A stretch of 64,000 nt of DNA, taken from positions 3,920,772 through 3,984,771 of the forward strand of contig CP121336.1 in assembly GCA_043553855.1 (NCBI GenBank), written 5' to 3'. The translations under genes were made by a program, and so were the position numbers. This DNA is from JAUIAS01 sp030425395. GTDB taxonomy: Bacteria > Pseudomonadota > Alphaproteobacteria > Rhodobacterales > Rhodobacteraceae. Shown piece after piece: positions 1-9,131 of this stretch; position 1 is the stretch's first letter; each line of letters starts with the position of its first letter. A model generated the notes under the pieces. The model did no database searches, was not told the origin of the DNA, and saw only the letters and a program-made list of their open reading frames with translations.

Positions 1-111
1 GCACAGATGATCCCCACGCGGGGTCAGGTGTTTTCTTTCCATGGGTTCCGGTTCGAAGTCACCGAACGCGACGGCAACCGGATCACCGGTCTCAAGATCA
101 GGCCGTTGTAA
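1..111 (+). CDS. C-terminal end of CorC/HlyC-type transporter-associated protein (partial)
   Basis: The frame is open at the left edge of the window and runs to a TAA. The 36 visible residues (IPTRGQVFSFHGFRFEV, then ITGLKIRPL) match the end of the CorC_HlyC domain that closes TlyC/CorC hemolysin-like and magnesium/cobalt efflux proteins, which typically ends G-x-FEV-x-(D)-R-I-x-L. The CBS domains, and any DUF21 membrane part, would lie outside the window, so soluble CorC cannot be told from the membrane HlyC type. The next gene starts 3 bases after the stop, so the two are probably co-transcribed. Confidence 0.7.
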   Translation, partial: AQMIPTRGQVFSFHGFRFEVTERDGNRITGLKIRPL

Positions 112-114
112 GCC

Positions 115-1701
115 ATGGGCGCGCGGCTGGTTCACTGGTTCGACGCGGTTTTCCTTGATCTGGCAGGCCAGATGCGCTGGTCCTTTGTGCCGCCGCTGCT
201 GGTGTATGCCGCCTATGGCGCGTCGGGCATCACGGCGGTGGTCGGCACATTTGTGGTCAAGGATTACCTCGATGTGTCCGCCGCGTTTCTTGCCGGTGTC
301 GGATTCTGGGCCGGTCTGCCATGGGCTCTGAAAATGCCGCTGGGGCATCTGGTCGATCTGATGTGGCGGCGCAAGGCGGTTCTGGTGTGGATCGGTGCCG
401 CGCTGATGGCGGCCTCCTTTCTTGTGATGCATGGGGTTGCCGCGCGGGTGGTCTGGATGACGGACCTGATGGAGCCATCCGGCTGGTATGTGCTCGCCGC
501 GATCCTCGCGCCGTGCGGCTATGTCATTCAGGACGCGGTCGCGGATGCAATGTCCGTGGATGCTGTGCCACGCAGCCATCCCGACGGCAGCGCCATTCCC
601 GATGACGAGGCCCGCGCCCTGCACACGACAATGCAGACGCTGGGACGGTTCGCCCTGATCGGCGGGGCCAGCATCGTAGCCGCCATCAACATTTATGCCT
701 TTGACGGGCTGGACGATCTTCCGCGCACCGATCGGGAGGCCGTGTTTTCTGCGATTTACCTCTGGGCGCTGGCCTTGCCGATGTTGTCGGTGGCAGGCGT
801 TACGCTGGCCGGTCTGATGCGCCGCCGCCAAGCGATTGCCCCCGAACCGCAGGGCGGGACCGTCACGCCGAACCATTGGTACTTCACCGGGGGGGCTGCC
901 TTCGTGGCACTGTCTCTTGCGGTCGGGCTTGGAGATGTGCCGTTCGGGCAGGAAATCATCTTTGCAGGGTCGATGACCGTGGTTCTGATCCTGATGCGCC
1001 AGTTGTTGCGCGCCCTGCCGCCCGATCGCGCACGTATGCTGGTGGGCACTGCGGCGATCATCTTTGTGTTTCGCGCTGTGCCGCTACCCGGTGCCGGGCA
1101 GACCTGGTTCGAGATCGACGTTCTGGACTTTGATCCGCAGTTTCTGTCAGTGCTTTCGCTGATCACGGCGCTTCTGACGCTGTTCGGGATGGTGGTGCTG
1201 CGCCCGATGATGGCGCACCGGTCCATCGCATGGATCGTGGTGGCGCTGACGCTGGCGGCCGGGGTTCTGGCACTGCCCAATATCGGTTTGTATTACGGGT
1301 TGCAGCACTGGACGGCGGCCATGACCGGCGGAATCGTGGACGCGCGGTTCATCGCCATTCTGGATACGGCGGTGGAATCGCCGCTGGGCCAGATCGCGAT
1401 GATCCCGATGCTGGCCTGGATCGCGCGCAATGCGCCCGATGGGCTCAAGGCCACCTTCTTTGCGGTGATGGCATCCTTCACCAACCTTGCGCTGTCGGCT
1501 TCAACGCTGGCGACGCGCTATGTCAACGAAGTGTTCGTCGTCACCCGCGCCGTCACCGACCCGGTCACCGGAGAGGTTACAACGGCGGCGGATTACACCC
1601 AGTTGGGCCTGCTGTTGATCAGCGTTGCGGCGGTCACAGTGGTGGCCCCCCTTCTCGCGGTGATACTGGTGCAGCGGACCCGGTTCCGCACAACAGAGTG
1701 A
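115..1701 (+). CDS. BT1/MFS-like multi-pass membrane transporter
   Basis: The 528-residue protein is almost entirely hydrophobic and has about twelve membrane segments. After the first helix pair it reads LPWALKMPLGHLVDL followed by MWRRK. This resembles the folate-biopterin (BT1) branch of the major facilitator superfamily, where a K-P-x-x-G-x-x-x-D loop leads into a basic RRK turn. A later helix carries an acidic motif (DAVADAMSVDA), also seen in BT1-like proteins. The substrate cannot be read from the sequence. It follows the CorC/HlyC gene by 3 bases. The start is the first ATG, with no strong Shine-Dalgarno, so translation may depend on coupling. A generic MFS permease is the alternative. 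Confidence 0.6.
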   Translation: MGARLVHWFDAVFLDLAGQMRWSFVPPLLVYAAYGASGITAVVGTFVVKDYLDVSAAFLAGVGFWAGLPWALKMPLGHLVDLMWRRKAVLVWIGAALMAASFLVMHGVAARVVWMTDLMEPSGWYVLAAILAPCGYVIQDAVADAMSVDAVPRSHPDGSAIPDDEARALHTTMQTLGRFALIGGASIVAAINIYAFDGLDDLPRTDREAVFSAIYLWALALPMLSVAGVTLAGLMRRRQAIAPEPQGGTVTPNHWYFTGGAAFVALSLAVGLGDVPFGQEIIFAGSMTVVLILMRQLLRALPPDRARMLVGTAAIIFVFRAVPLPGAGQTWFEIDVLDFDPQFLSVLSLITALLTLFGMVVLRPMMAHRSIAWIVVALTLAAGVLALPNIGLYYGLQHWTAAMTGGIVDARFIAILDTAVESPLGQIAMIPMLAWIARNAPDGLKATFFAVMASFTNLALSASTLATRYVNEVFVVTRAVTDPVTGEVTTAADYTQLGLLLISVAAVTVVAPLLAVILVQRTRFRTTE

Positions 1702-1840
1702 CCCGGCCCGTGGCACCGTCACCCGCCAGACAAGATCCAAGCAACAGACCGGCGCAATATCCTGACCGCCAAAGTGGCCAAGGCTTCGCGGCGCTCGCGG
1801 ATGGGCAAACACTGCTAACGTTGCAATATACAAGGCGCGG

Positions 1841-1865
1841 CAGGCCCCGCACGCAACGGGGCCTG
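1841..1865. terminator. Hairpin between convergent genes, possible bidirectional terminator
   Basis: CAGGCCCCG (1841-1849) and CGGGGCCTG (1857-1865) form a perfect 9-bp GC-rich stem with a 7-base loop. It lies between the transporter stop (1701) and the leftward oxidoreductase stop (1886). Neither strand has a clean T-run after it, so it may work with Rho or only protect mRNA ends. Confidence 0.45.
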
Positions 1866-1885
1866 ATGAACCCTGTGATCTCTCG

Positions 1886-4300
1886 TCAGGCGCGCAGACG
1901 CGCCCCTTCGGGATCAAAGGGCGCATGTTCAAGGATCGTGCCGCCATGCGGCTGCCCCAGAACCATCACATCGACCCTGTCGCCCGGTTGGGCATTTTTC
2001 ACAAAAGCCAGCGCCAGTGACATGTCCACGCCATAGCCATACGCCCCCGACGTGACCCGCCCAATGCCTTCGCCATTGCGGAACACCGGTTCGCCCCCGG
2101 TTGCATCCGCGCCCGAGGCGGCGACCGCGTCTTCATCCAGCGCAATCAGGACCATCCGTTCCCGCGGTGTCTTGGCCATCGCTTCGGCAGCGGCGGATTT
2201 GTGCAGGAAGTCCTTGTCCATCTTGCAAAGCCGGTCCAGCCCGACCTCTTGCGGCCAGTATTCGGGGCTGTATTCGCGGCCCCACGACCCATAGCCCTTT
2301 TCGAGACGCAGGCTCATCAAGGCACGGCTGCCCACGGGGACCGCACCGACGTCCCGACCGGCCTCCAGCAAAGCGGCATAAAGGCGAGCCTGATCTTCGG
2401 CGGCGCAATGCAGCTCCCACCCCAGATCACCGGTGAACGACACCCGCAACGCCATGCAGGGCACACCTGCCACGTCGATCGTGCGGGACGCCAAGAACGG
2501 AAAATCCGCCGTCTCAAGCGACGCATTGGTCAACCGCTGCAAGAGAACCCGCGATTGCGGACCTGCGACGTTAAAGCCGCAATGACTGTTGGTGAGGCTT
2601 TCAAAGGTGGTGCCCTCCGGCAATGGCACCATGTCGTAGAAGCGCTTCTGATACCGCTCGGCCATGCCCGAGGACACGATCCAGAACTCGTCCTCTGCCA
2701 GCCGCGTGACTGTCGCGTCCCCCGCAATGCCGCCCCGCACACCGATCAGCGGCGTCAGACATGATTTGCCCACCGCGCGCGGCATTCGGTTGGCAAAGAC
2801 AGCGTTCAGCCAGTCTTCGGCACCCGGACCCTTGACCCGGTATTTGGCAAAGTTCGAAATGTCGATGATCCCGGCCCGTTCGCGCAGGCTGCGCGCCTCG
2901 CGGCCAACGCTGTGCCACCAGGGCTGCCGGGTAAAGCCCGCGGTATCCGGGGTGTCGGCGTCAAAATAGGCGGGGTGTTCCCAGCCATAGTTCAGCCCGA
3001 ACACGGCACCCATTTCCTTTTGCATGTCATAGGCCGGCCGGGTGCGCACCGGGCGACCCGCCTCGCGTTCCTCGCCGGGGAAGTGGATCTTGAACCGGTG
3101 GGCATAGCTGTCCTGAACACGCGCCTTTGTGAACGCCTTGTCCGCCCAATCGCCAAACCGGGCCATGTCCCACGCGAACATGTCATACTGCATTTCGCCT
3201 TCGACGATCCACTGGGCCACCATCAGCCCCATGCCTGCCGACTGGCTAAAGCCGGGAATGATCCCGTTGCAGCAGAAATACCCCTTGAGTTCCGGCACCG
3301 GCCCAAGGATCACGTTGCTGTCGGGTGACCAGATCATCGGCCCGTTGATCACCCGTTTGATGCCCGCCTCGCCGACCACCGGCACCCGGTCGATGGCGCG
3401 CATCATGTTTTCCTCGATCCGTTCAAGATCGTCGGGGAACAGGTCATGGGCAAAATCCAGCGGCGTGCCCTCTTCCGCCCAGAACCGCATGTCCTTCTCA
3501 TATGCGCCGATCAGCAGCCCCTTGCCCTCCTGGCGCAGGTAATATTCGCCGTCACGATCCGCCACAGACGGCAAGCGGCGGTCCATCGCGTCGATCTGGG
3601 GGATGGTCTCGGTCACGAAATACTGGTGTTCCGTTGGCTGCAACGGCAAGGTGATCCCCGCCAGCGCGGCCACCTCCCGCCCCCAGAGCCCGGCCGCGTT
3701 GATCACCCATTGGGTATGAATTTCTCCCTTGGGTGTTTCCACGATCCATGTGCCATCGGCTTGCGGACGTGTGGCCGTAACCGGGGTAAAGCGGTGGATT
3801 TCCGCGCCCCGCTGGCGCGCGCCGACAGCATAGGCATTTGTCACACCGGACGGATCCACGTTGCCGCCGTCGGGTTCCCACATGATGCAGCGGATGCCAT
3901 CAAAATTGACCAGCGGGTGCAGGCGTTCGGCCTCATCACGGGAAATCTCGTGGAAATTCATGCCGTAAAGGCGGGCCTTGGCCTCTTGCAACCGCAGCTG
4001 GTGTTCGCGTGCTTCGGTCTGTGCCAGATACAGGCTGCCGGGTTGGAACACGCCGCAGGATTGGCCCGTTTCGTCCTCCAGCGCGTTATACAGTGTCATT
4101 GTATAATGTTGCAGCCGCGAGATATTCGCGCTGTCGTGCAGCCCGTGAATATTCGCCGCCGCGTGCCAGGTCGACCCGGATGTCAACTCGTCTCGTTCCA
4201 GCAGGACGACATCCGTCCAGCCAAGTTTGGTCAGGTGATACAGGATGGAGCAGCCAATAACGCCCCCTCCGATGATGACGGCCTGTGCTTGCGTGCGCAT
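1886..4300 (-). CDS. GcvT-family FAD-dependent oxidoreductase (dimethylglycine/sarcosine dehydrogenase-like)
   Basis: The 804-residue protein has an N-terminal DAO domain starting with a Rossmann FAD motif (VIIGGGVIGCSILYHL). The GSTWHAA sequence has its histidine where DMGDH and SarDH bind FAD covalently. The FAO middle domain follows, then a C-terminal aminomethyltransferase (GcvT) pair that would use tetrahydrofolate. The expected reaction is oxidative demethylation of an N-methylated amine such as dimethylglycine or sarcosine, passing the one-carbon unit to folate. I chose the ATG at 4300 because TCCTTT (AAAGGA on the coding strand) sits 6 bases upstream; an in-frame start at 4327 has no such site. 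A second copy of the family lies at 5888-8299 across the DUF2254 gene. The exact substrate is unknown. Confidence 0.88.
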   Translation of the reverse strand: MRTQAQAVIIGGGVIGCSILYHLTKLGWTDVVLLERDELTSGSTWHAAANIHGLHDSANISRLQHYTMTLYNALEDETGQSCGVFQPGSLYLAQTEAREHQLRLQEAKARLYGMNFHEISRDEAERLHPLVNFDGIRCIMWEPDGGNVDPSGVTNAYAVGARQRGAEIHRFTPVTATRPQADGTWIVETPKGEIHTQWVINAAGLWGREVAALAGITLPLQPTEHQYFVTETIPQIDAMDRRLPSVADRDGEYYLRQEGKGLLIGAYEKDMRFWAEEGTPLDFAHDLFPDDLERIEENMMRAIDRVPVVGEAGIKRVINGPMIWSPDSNVILGPVPELKGYFCCNGIIPGFSQSAGMGLMVAQWIVEGEMQYDMFAWDMARFGDWADKAFTKARVQDSYAHRFKIHFPGEEREAGRPVRTRPAYDMQKEMGAVFGLNYGWEHPAYFDADTPDTAGFTRQPWWHSVGREARSLRERAGIIDISNFAKYRVKGPGAEDWLNAVFANRMPRAVGKSCLTPLIGVRGGIAGDATVTRLAEDEFWIVSSGMAERYQKRFYDMVPLPEGTTFESLTNSHCGFNVAGPQSRVLLQRLTNASLETADFPFLASRTIDVAGVPCMALRVSFTGDLGWELHCAAEDQARLYAALLEAGRDVGAVPVGSRALMSLRLEKGYGSWGREYSPEYWPQEVGLDRLCKMDKDFLHKSAAAEAMAKTPRERMVLIALDEDAVAASGADATGGEPVFRNGEGIGRVTSGAYGYGVDMSLALAFVKNAQPGDRVDVMVLGQPHGGTILEHAPFDPEGARLRA

Positions 4301-4426
4301 GTCCGGTCCTTTCGTTGCCCGGGCCACATTCGCAGATGACCGCGCCCGGACTTTGCAGTTTCCGACAATGACAGGTCAGTCCGCGCCAAGACATGCCGCT
4401 GTTGGACAAGTCGCCAGCCTCGGGAC

Positions 4427-4459
4427 GCCTCCGGCGGGAGTATTTTGGGCCAGAAGAAG
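4427..4459 (+). other. Intergenic motif GCCTCCGGCGGGAGTATTTT with trailing GAAGAAG
   Basis: This gene-poor spacer between the two leftward genes holds GCCTCCGGCGGG, which folds as a short GC hairpin, followed by AGTATTTTGGGCCAGAAGAAG. A divergent relative (CTTGGGGATATTTTCGG) occurs at 8340-8369 after the other GcvT gene. From memory, this kind of element recurs in intergenic regions of Rhodobacteraceae. Its function is unknown to me. Confidence 0.5.
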
Positions 4460-4476
4460 CAAAGGCACCGCGACCA

Positions 4477-5733
4477 TCAGGCGGACCCGCCCGAGGCAGC
4501 CTTGGCGGCTTGGGCCAAAGCGGTGCGATCTTCTTCAAAGGTCATGGCGGAGTTCGCCCGTCTGAGCGCGCTTTGGCGAAGCTCTTCGGCGGCGGCGGCG
4601 ATGCGTTGATCCGGGTGGTGACGTGCCAGATCGCCAAGCCGCGCCTGCAAGGCCCGCTGCACATCCAACGCGCCCGCCCCGTCCCTTGCGATCAGGCCAA
4701 ACGGGGCCACGACAAAACGCGCCACTTCCGGCGGCGGCAGAAAGACGCGCGCATCCGCGTCGGGCTTCGGATCTTGTGCGGTGCCCTCCCAGCTTTCCAA
4801 TGTCCATGTCAGGCGGTCGATCATGTCGATGGCGGTGCCGGAATCGTTGACGCCGGGCGACAGCGCGCGGCTGGCGATTTCGGAGAGCATCCGCAACCCA
4901 ATGCCGGGATCCTGCTGAACGTCGCGCATCGGTCCGATCTCGACCTGTTTGTGCACACAAGCGCCCAGCCGTTCATCCGTGACATGCGCCAGAACCGCCC
5001 CGCGCCGCACGTAATCGCCGGGCCGGCACACCAGATAGACCAGACCATCGCAGGATTGGGCCCTGTCAATAATGGCGGCCATGTTGATGACCGTGACGTA
5101 GCCTGAGCGCCTCGCCTGAACATCCTGCGCGTTCAGGGGCATTTGCGTGCCCGCGACCAAGGGCGTGGCACCAAGACATGGGCTGGCCATGACATCGCGC
5201 AACGCGGTCCTTGTCCGGGTCTGGATGCGATCCGCGATATCGGTGAGCGATCCCATTGTCTGCAACCGCACGATCCAGCGCAGCATCACGACAACCACCA
5301 GGGCCAGCACCCCGAGCGTCATCACGAAAAGCACCACGATATCGCGATCCTCGAACATCGCGGCCGAGCGCAGGACGATGGATGTCATCGCATAGATGAA
5401 GGCCCCCATGAAAGTGGCGAGCACAAGCTGGCTCGACCCATCCTCAAGCTGGATGCGGTTGGCGCGCGGGGTCCATTGCGCCGAAATGGATCGTTGAACC
5501 GTGACCACAACCGACAGCGAAAAAGTTGTCACGGCGAGCATCGAGGTGGCCATGATATCAAGCAGCCTGTCGACCGCGCCCGCGCCCACAAGATCGCCAA
5601 AGCTTTGCGGAAGAAACGGCCCGATCAGCTTAGCCGCGGCAACCGCGACGATGGACAACAGCGCAATTCCCGCCACCCGCAGTCGGAACCGGGTCAGCGC
5701 GTGGGTCACACCGTTGATGATCTGTGTGAACAT
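4477..5733 (-). CDS. DUF2254 family membrane protein
   Basis: The 418-residue protein has four predicted membrane segments in its first 160 residues, two near residues 15-80 and two near 105-160. A soluble C-terminal region contains GYVTVINMAAIIDRA and ISRALSPGVNDSGTAIDMID-like text typical of DUF2254. The SPGVNDxGTA stretch is the family hallmark. The function is uncharacterised. The ATG at 5733 is preferred because AAAGGA lies 10 bases upstream and the first membrane helix then starts near residue 15; the frame stays open upstream with unlikely Cys-rich text. The gene lies between two GcvT-type oxidoreductases and is divergent from the right-hand one. Confidence 0.8.
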   Translation of the reverse strand: MFTQIINGVTHALTRFRLRVAGIALLSIVAVAAAKLIGPFLPQSFGDLVGAGAVDRLLDIMATSMLAVTTFSLSVVVTVQRSISAQWTPRANRIQLEDGSSQLVLATFMGAFIYAMTSIVLRSAAMFEDRDIVVLFVMTLGVLALVVVVMLRWIVRLQTMGSLTDIADRIQTRTRTALRDVMASPCLGATPLVAGTQMPLNAQDVQARRSGYVTVINMAAIIDRAQSCDGLVYLVCRPGDYVRRGAVLAHVTDERLGACVHKQVEIGPMRDVQQDPGIGLRMLSEIASRALSPGVNDSGTAIDMIDRLTWTLESWEGTAQDPKPDADARVFLPPPEVARFVVAPFGLIARDGAGALDVQRALQARLGDLARHHPDQRIAAAAEELRQSALRRANSAMTFEEDRTALAQAAKAASGGSA

Positions 5734-5887
5734 GATGAACGCGTCCTTTCCCGGTTTGCGTGTTCCAAGCCTGTGTTCCGGTCCCCTGTCCCAGCAGCGA
5801 CGCCACGCGTCGCAGACAGCCAACCGGCATATTGACTTCCTGGCACATAGTGCACCACACCACCTGCCAGAACAAAAGGAGCAATGC

Positions 5888-8299
5888 ATGAAAACCACCA
5901 CGCGCGTTTGTGTCATCGGCGGCGGTGTCGTCGGCTGTTCGGTTCTGTATCACCTGACCAAGCTGGGCTGGTCGGATGTGATGCTGCTCGAACGCTCGGA
6001 ATTGACATCGGGCTCCACCTGGCACGCGGCAGGCGGGTTTCACACGCTCAACGGCGATACCAACATGGCCGCGCTTCAGGGCTATACCATTCGCCTTTAC
6101 AAGGAGTTGGAAGAAATCACCGGCATGTCCTGCGGATTGCATCACGTGGGCGGGGTGACGCTGGCGGACAACCGCGACCGGTTCGACATGCTGTTGGCCG
6201 AACGCGCCAAGCATCGTTTCATGGGACTGGAAACCGAAATCGTCGGTCCTGAGGACATCGCAAAAATCGCCCCTGTCACCAATACCGATGGCATCATCGG
6301 TGCGCTTTACGATCCGCTGGATGGCCACCTTGATCCTTCGGGAACAACCCATGCCTATGCCAAGGCGGCGCGAATGGGTGGGGCCACGATCGAAACCCAT
6401 TGCAAGGTGATCAGCACCACGCCGCGCGCGGACGGGACATGGGACGTCGTGACCGACAAGGGCACCGTTCATGCCGAACACGTGGTCAACGCAGCCGGGC
6501 TCTGGGCGCGCGAAGTCGCGGCAATGGCCGGCGTCTATCTGCCGCTGCACCCGATGGAGCATCAATACCTTGTCACCGGAGATATCCCGGAAATCTATGA
6601 GCGCGAACACGAACACCCGCATGTGATGGACCCCGCCGGGGAAAGCTATCTGCGGCAGGAAGGACGCGGGCTGTGCATCGGTTTTTACGAACAGCCCTGC
6701 CGCCCGTGGGCGGTTGATGGCACCAGCTGGGACTTTGGCCATGAACTGCTGCCCGACGATTACGACAAGATCACCGAAAGCATCGAATTCGCCTATCGGC
6801 GGTTCCCGGTTCTGGAACGCGCGGGCATCAAAAGCGTGATCCACGGACCATTCACCTTTGCCCCCGATGGCAACCCCTTGGTCGGTCCGGTTCCCGGGCT
6901 GCGCAACTACTGGTCGGCCTGCGGGGTCATGGCCGGGTTTAGCCAGGGCGGAGGCGTCGGGCTGATGCTGGCACAGTGGATGATCGAGGGCGAATGCGAA
7001 CGCGATGTGATGGCGATGGACGTGGCGCGCTTTCCTGAAACAATCGGGCCGGGCTTTACGTTGCCCAAGGTGGTCGAGAATTACCAGAAGCGGTTCTCGG
7101 TCTCCTACCCCAACGAGGAATTGCCCGCGGCGCGACCACTGCACACATCGCCCATGTATGACATTTTTAGCGGCATGGGGGCTGTCTGGGGATTCCAGTA
7201 TGGTCTGGAAGTGGTGAATTACTTTGCAACCGGGAACGAACCCGGCTTTGAAACGCCGTCATTCCGCCGCTCGGACGCGTTTGAGGCCACCGCCCGCGAA
7301 GTGCGTGGCGTCCGCGAGGGCGTGGGCATCAACGAGGTGCAGAATTTCGGAAAATACCTTGTCACAGGGCCGCGCGCCCGTGACTGGCTGGACCGGATCA
7401 TGGCCGGACGCATCCCACAACAGGGGCGGCTGTCTCTCAGCCCGATGCTGTCGGCCAAGGGTCGGCTTATCGGGGACTTCACGATTTCCTGCCTCGCCGA
7501 GGATCACTTTGTTCTGACAGCCTCCTATGGGGCACAAGCCTTTCACATGCGCTGGTTCAGGCAACATGAGGAAAGCGGCGTAAGCATTGAAAATATAAGC
7601 GATAAACGCACCGGATTTCAAATCGCGGGACCAAAGGCCCGAGAGACCCTGGCCGCCTGCACCCGCGCCGATATTTCCGATATGCGGTTCCTGGATGTGC
7701 GCCGGATCACGGTTGGCATGGTGGACTGCGTGGTGCAACGTGTCAGCTATACCGGTGATCTGGGATATGAAATCTATTGCGATGCCATGGCACAACGGGC
7801 GCTATGGTCGGTCCTGTGGGCTGCTGGAGAGGCCCATGGCATGGTGCCTTTCGGGATGCGCGCAATGATGAGCCTGCGTCTCGACAAGCTGTTCGGGTCG
7901 TGGATGGCAGAGTTTTCGCCCGATTACACAGCGGCGGAAACCGGGATGGATCGGTTCATTGCTTTTGGCAAGAACGCCGATTTCATTGGTCGTGCGGCCG
8001 CACAAGCCGACCGGGAAACAGGGCCGACCCGCCGCCTGTGCGCCTTTGAAGTGATGGCCGATGACGCGGATGTTCAGGGCTATGAACCGATCTGGATCGG
8101 AGATGAGGTCGTTGGCTTCTGCACCTCGGGCGGGTTTGCGCACTGGTCCCGCATGTCCATTGCCCAAGGGTTTCTGCCCGTGAGCCGTTTGGACGTGGAC
8201 GAGGTCGAGATCGAGATTCTTGGCCAGAAGCGCCGCGCCCGGCGCATCCACGAGATGCCTTTTGACGCCGACGGGGCCCGGATGCGCGGAATGGGTTAA
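5888..8299 (+). CDS. GcvT-family FAD-dependent oxidoreductase (second copy)
   Basis: The 803-residue protein has the same layout as the 1886-4300 product: FAD-binding DAO domain (CVIGGGVVGCSVLYHL), GSTWHAAGG with the putative flavinylated histidine, FAO middle domain, and GcvT N- and C-terminal folate domains. The two clearly share ancestry but differ throughout, for example HTLNGDTNM against HGLHDSANI after the histidine, so their substrates probably differ. The ATG at 5888 follows AAAAGGAGC with good spacing; the frame is open upstream but shadows the divergent DUF2254 gene. The predicted role is demethylation of an N-methylated glycine derivative with one-carbon transfer to tetrahydrofolate. 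Confidence 0.88.
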   Translation: MKTTTRVCVIGGGVVGCSVLYHLTKLGWSDVMLLERSELTSGSTWHAAGGFHTLNGDTNMAALQGYTIRLYKELEEITGMSCGLHHVGGVTLADNRDRFDMLLAERAKHRFMGLETEIVGPEDIAKIAPVTNTDGIIGALYDPLDGHLDPSGTTHAYAKAARMGGATIETHCKVISTTPRADGTWDVVTDKGTVHAEHVVNAAGLWAREVAAMAGVYLPLHPMEHQYLVTGDIPEIYEREHEHPHVMDPAGESYLRQEGRGLCIGFYEQPCRPWAVDGTSWDFGHELLPDDYDKITESIEFAYRRFPVLERAGIKSVIHGPFTFAPDGNPLVGPVPGLRNYWSACGVMAGFSQGGGVGLMLAQWMIEGECERDVMAMDVARFPETIGPGFTLPKVVENYQKRFSVSYPNEELPAARPLHTSPMYDIFSGMGAVWGFQYGLEVVNYFATGNEPGFETPSFRRSDAFEATAREVRGVREGVGINEVQNFGKYLVTGPRARDWLDRIMAGRIPQQGRLSLSPMLSAKGRLIGDFTISCLAEDHFVLTASYGAQAFHMRWFRQHEESGVSIENISDKRTGFQIAGPKARETLAACTRADISDMRFLDVRRITVGMVDCVVQRVSYTGDLGYEIYCDAMAQRALWSVLWAAGEAHGMVPFGMRAMMSLRLDKLFGSWMAEFSPDYTAAETGMDRFIAFGKNADFIGRAAAQADRETGPTRRLCAFEVMADDADVQGYEPIWIGDEVVGFCTSGGFAHWSRMSIAQGFLPVSRLDVDEVEIEILGQKRRARRIHEMPFDADGARMRGMG

Positions 8300-8339
8300 G
8301 CCGTTCGTCCCGCAACAGGCGGCCCCACAGGCCACTCGC

Positions 8340-8369
8340 TTGGGGATATTTTCGGTATCCGAAAAAAGG
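8340..8369 (+). other. Intergenic palindrome TTTTCGG-TAT-CCGAAAA within TTGGGGATATTT motif
   Basis: TTTTCGG (8349-8355) pairs with CCGAAAA (8359-8365) around a 3-base loop, about 50 bases after the oxidoreductase stop. The left flank TTGGGGATATTTT matches the motif described at 4427-4459. The hairpin could act as a weak terminator; the T-run is on the minus strand rather than after the upstream gene. Confidence 0.4.
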
Positions 8370-8406
8370 CGCTTGAGCGGAACCCGCCCAGCGTTAGGGT
8401 TTGGCC

Positions 8407-9042
8407 ATGGAGAAGAAGGATCGGTTCATTTGCCCGGTGCTGTTGTTGGCGGCAGGGCGTTCGCGCAGGATGCGCGGGGACGACAAGCTGTTGCAGCCTG
8501 TGGACGGGGTTGCGATCCTGCGCAGCCGCGCCAAAGCGGCATTGGCAACGGGCCAAGACGTGATCGTTGTGCTGCCCTCGGGCGCTCAGGAAGCGGCACG
8601 CCGTGATGTGCTGGACGGCTTGCCGCTAAGGATCGTGACGGCACAGCGGGCCGAGGACGGGATGTCCGCGTCCTTGGTCACCGGCCTTGCCGCGATGCCT
8701 GTCCCAAGCGATGCGGTGATGATCCTGTTGGGCGATTTGCCCGAATTGCAGGCCGAAGACCTGCGCAGGGTGATGTCCGCTGCGCGCGCCGAACCTCATT
8801 TCATCTGGCGTGGGGCCTCGGACCAAGGCCACCCCGGCCATCCTGTTGTGTTCCCGGCACGGTTCTTTGACGATCTGGCCGCAGTGACCGGAGATTCCGG
8901 GGCATCGGGCGTAATCCGCGCACATTCCGGCGATCTGCGGCTGTGCCCCCTGCCCGGTCAGCGTGCGGTGACCGATCTGGACACGCCCGAAGACTGGGCC
9001 GCATGGCGCGCCGCGCGCGGCGATGGCGATCCCGAAAAATAG
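8407..9042 (+). CDS. MobA-like NTP transferase (molybdenum cofactor nucleotidyltransferase type)
   Basis: The 211-residue protein begins with the nucleotide-binding loop LLAAGRSRRMRGDDKLLQP, the LAAGxSxRMGxxKxL signature of MobA/MocA-type GT-A enzymes. It also has LLGDLPEL, the acidic metal site. Such enzymes attach CMP or GMP to molybdopterin in the cytoplasm; MocA-type members mature xanthine-dehydrogenase-family enzymes. No xdh or cox genes are adjacent, so the physiological partner is unknown. The ATG at 8407 is chosen because AGGG lies 7 bases upstream; a TTG two codons earlier is less likely. A hairpin at 9042-9074 immediately follows the stop. Confidence 0.78.
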   Translation: MEKKDRFICPVLLLAAGRSRRMRGDDKLLQPVDGVAILRSRAKAALATGQDVIVVLPSGAQEAARRDVLDGLPLRIVTAQRAEDGMSASLVTGLAAMPVPSDAVMILLGDLPELQAEDLRRVMSAARAEPHFIWRGASDQGHPGHPVVFPARFFDDLAAVTGDSGASGVIRAHSGDLRLCPLPGQRAVTDLDTPEDWAAWRAARGDGDPEK

Positions 9043-9074
9043 GAAACGCGAACCGGTGGTCCGGTCCGCGTTCC
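9042..9074. terminator. Strong imperfect hairpin between convergent genes
   Basis: GGAAACGCGAACCGG pairs with CCGGTCCGCGTTCC around TGGT, with one bulge and one mismatch. It starts at the last base of the MobA-like stop codon and separates that gene from the convergent Hint gene. It has no clear T-run, so it is called a terminator-like structure only. Confidence 0.45.
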
Positions 9075-9131
9075 ATGTATGCGCGCCCCGATCCGCGCGG
9101 CTGCATATTCGGGGAAGGTCTGCACCGAAGT

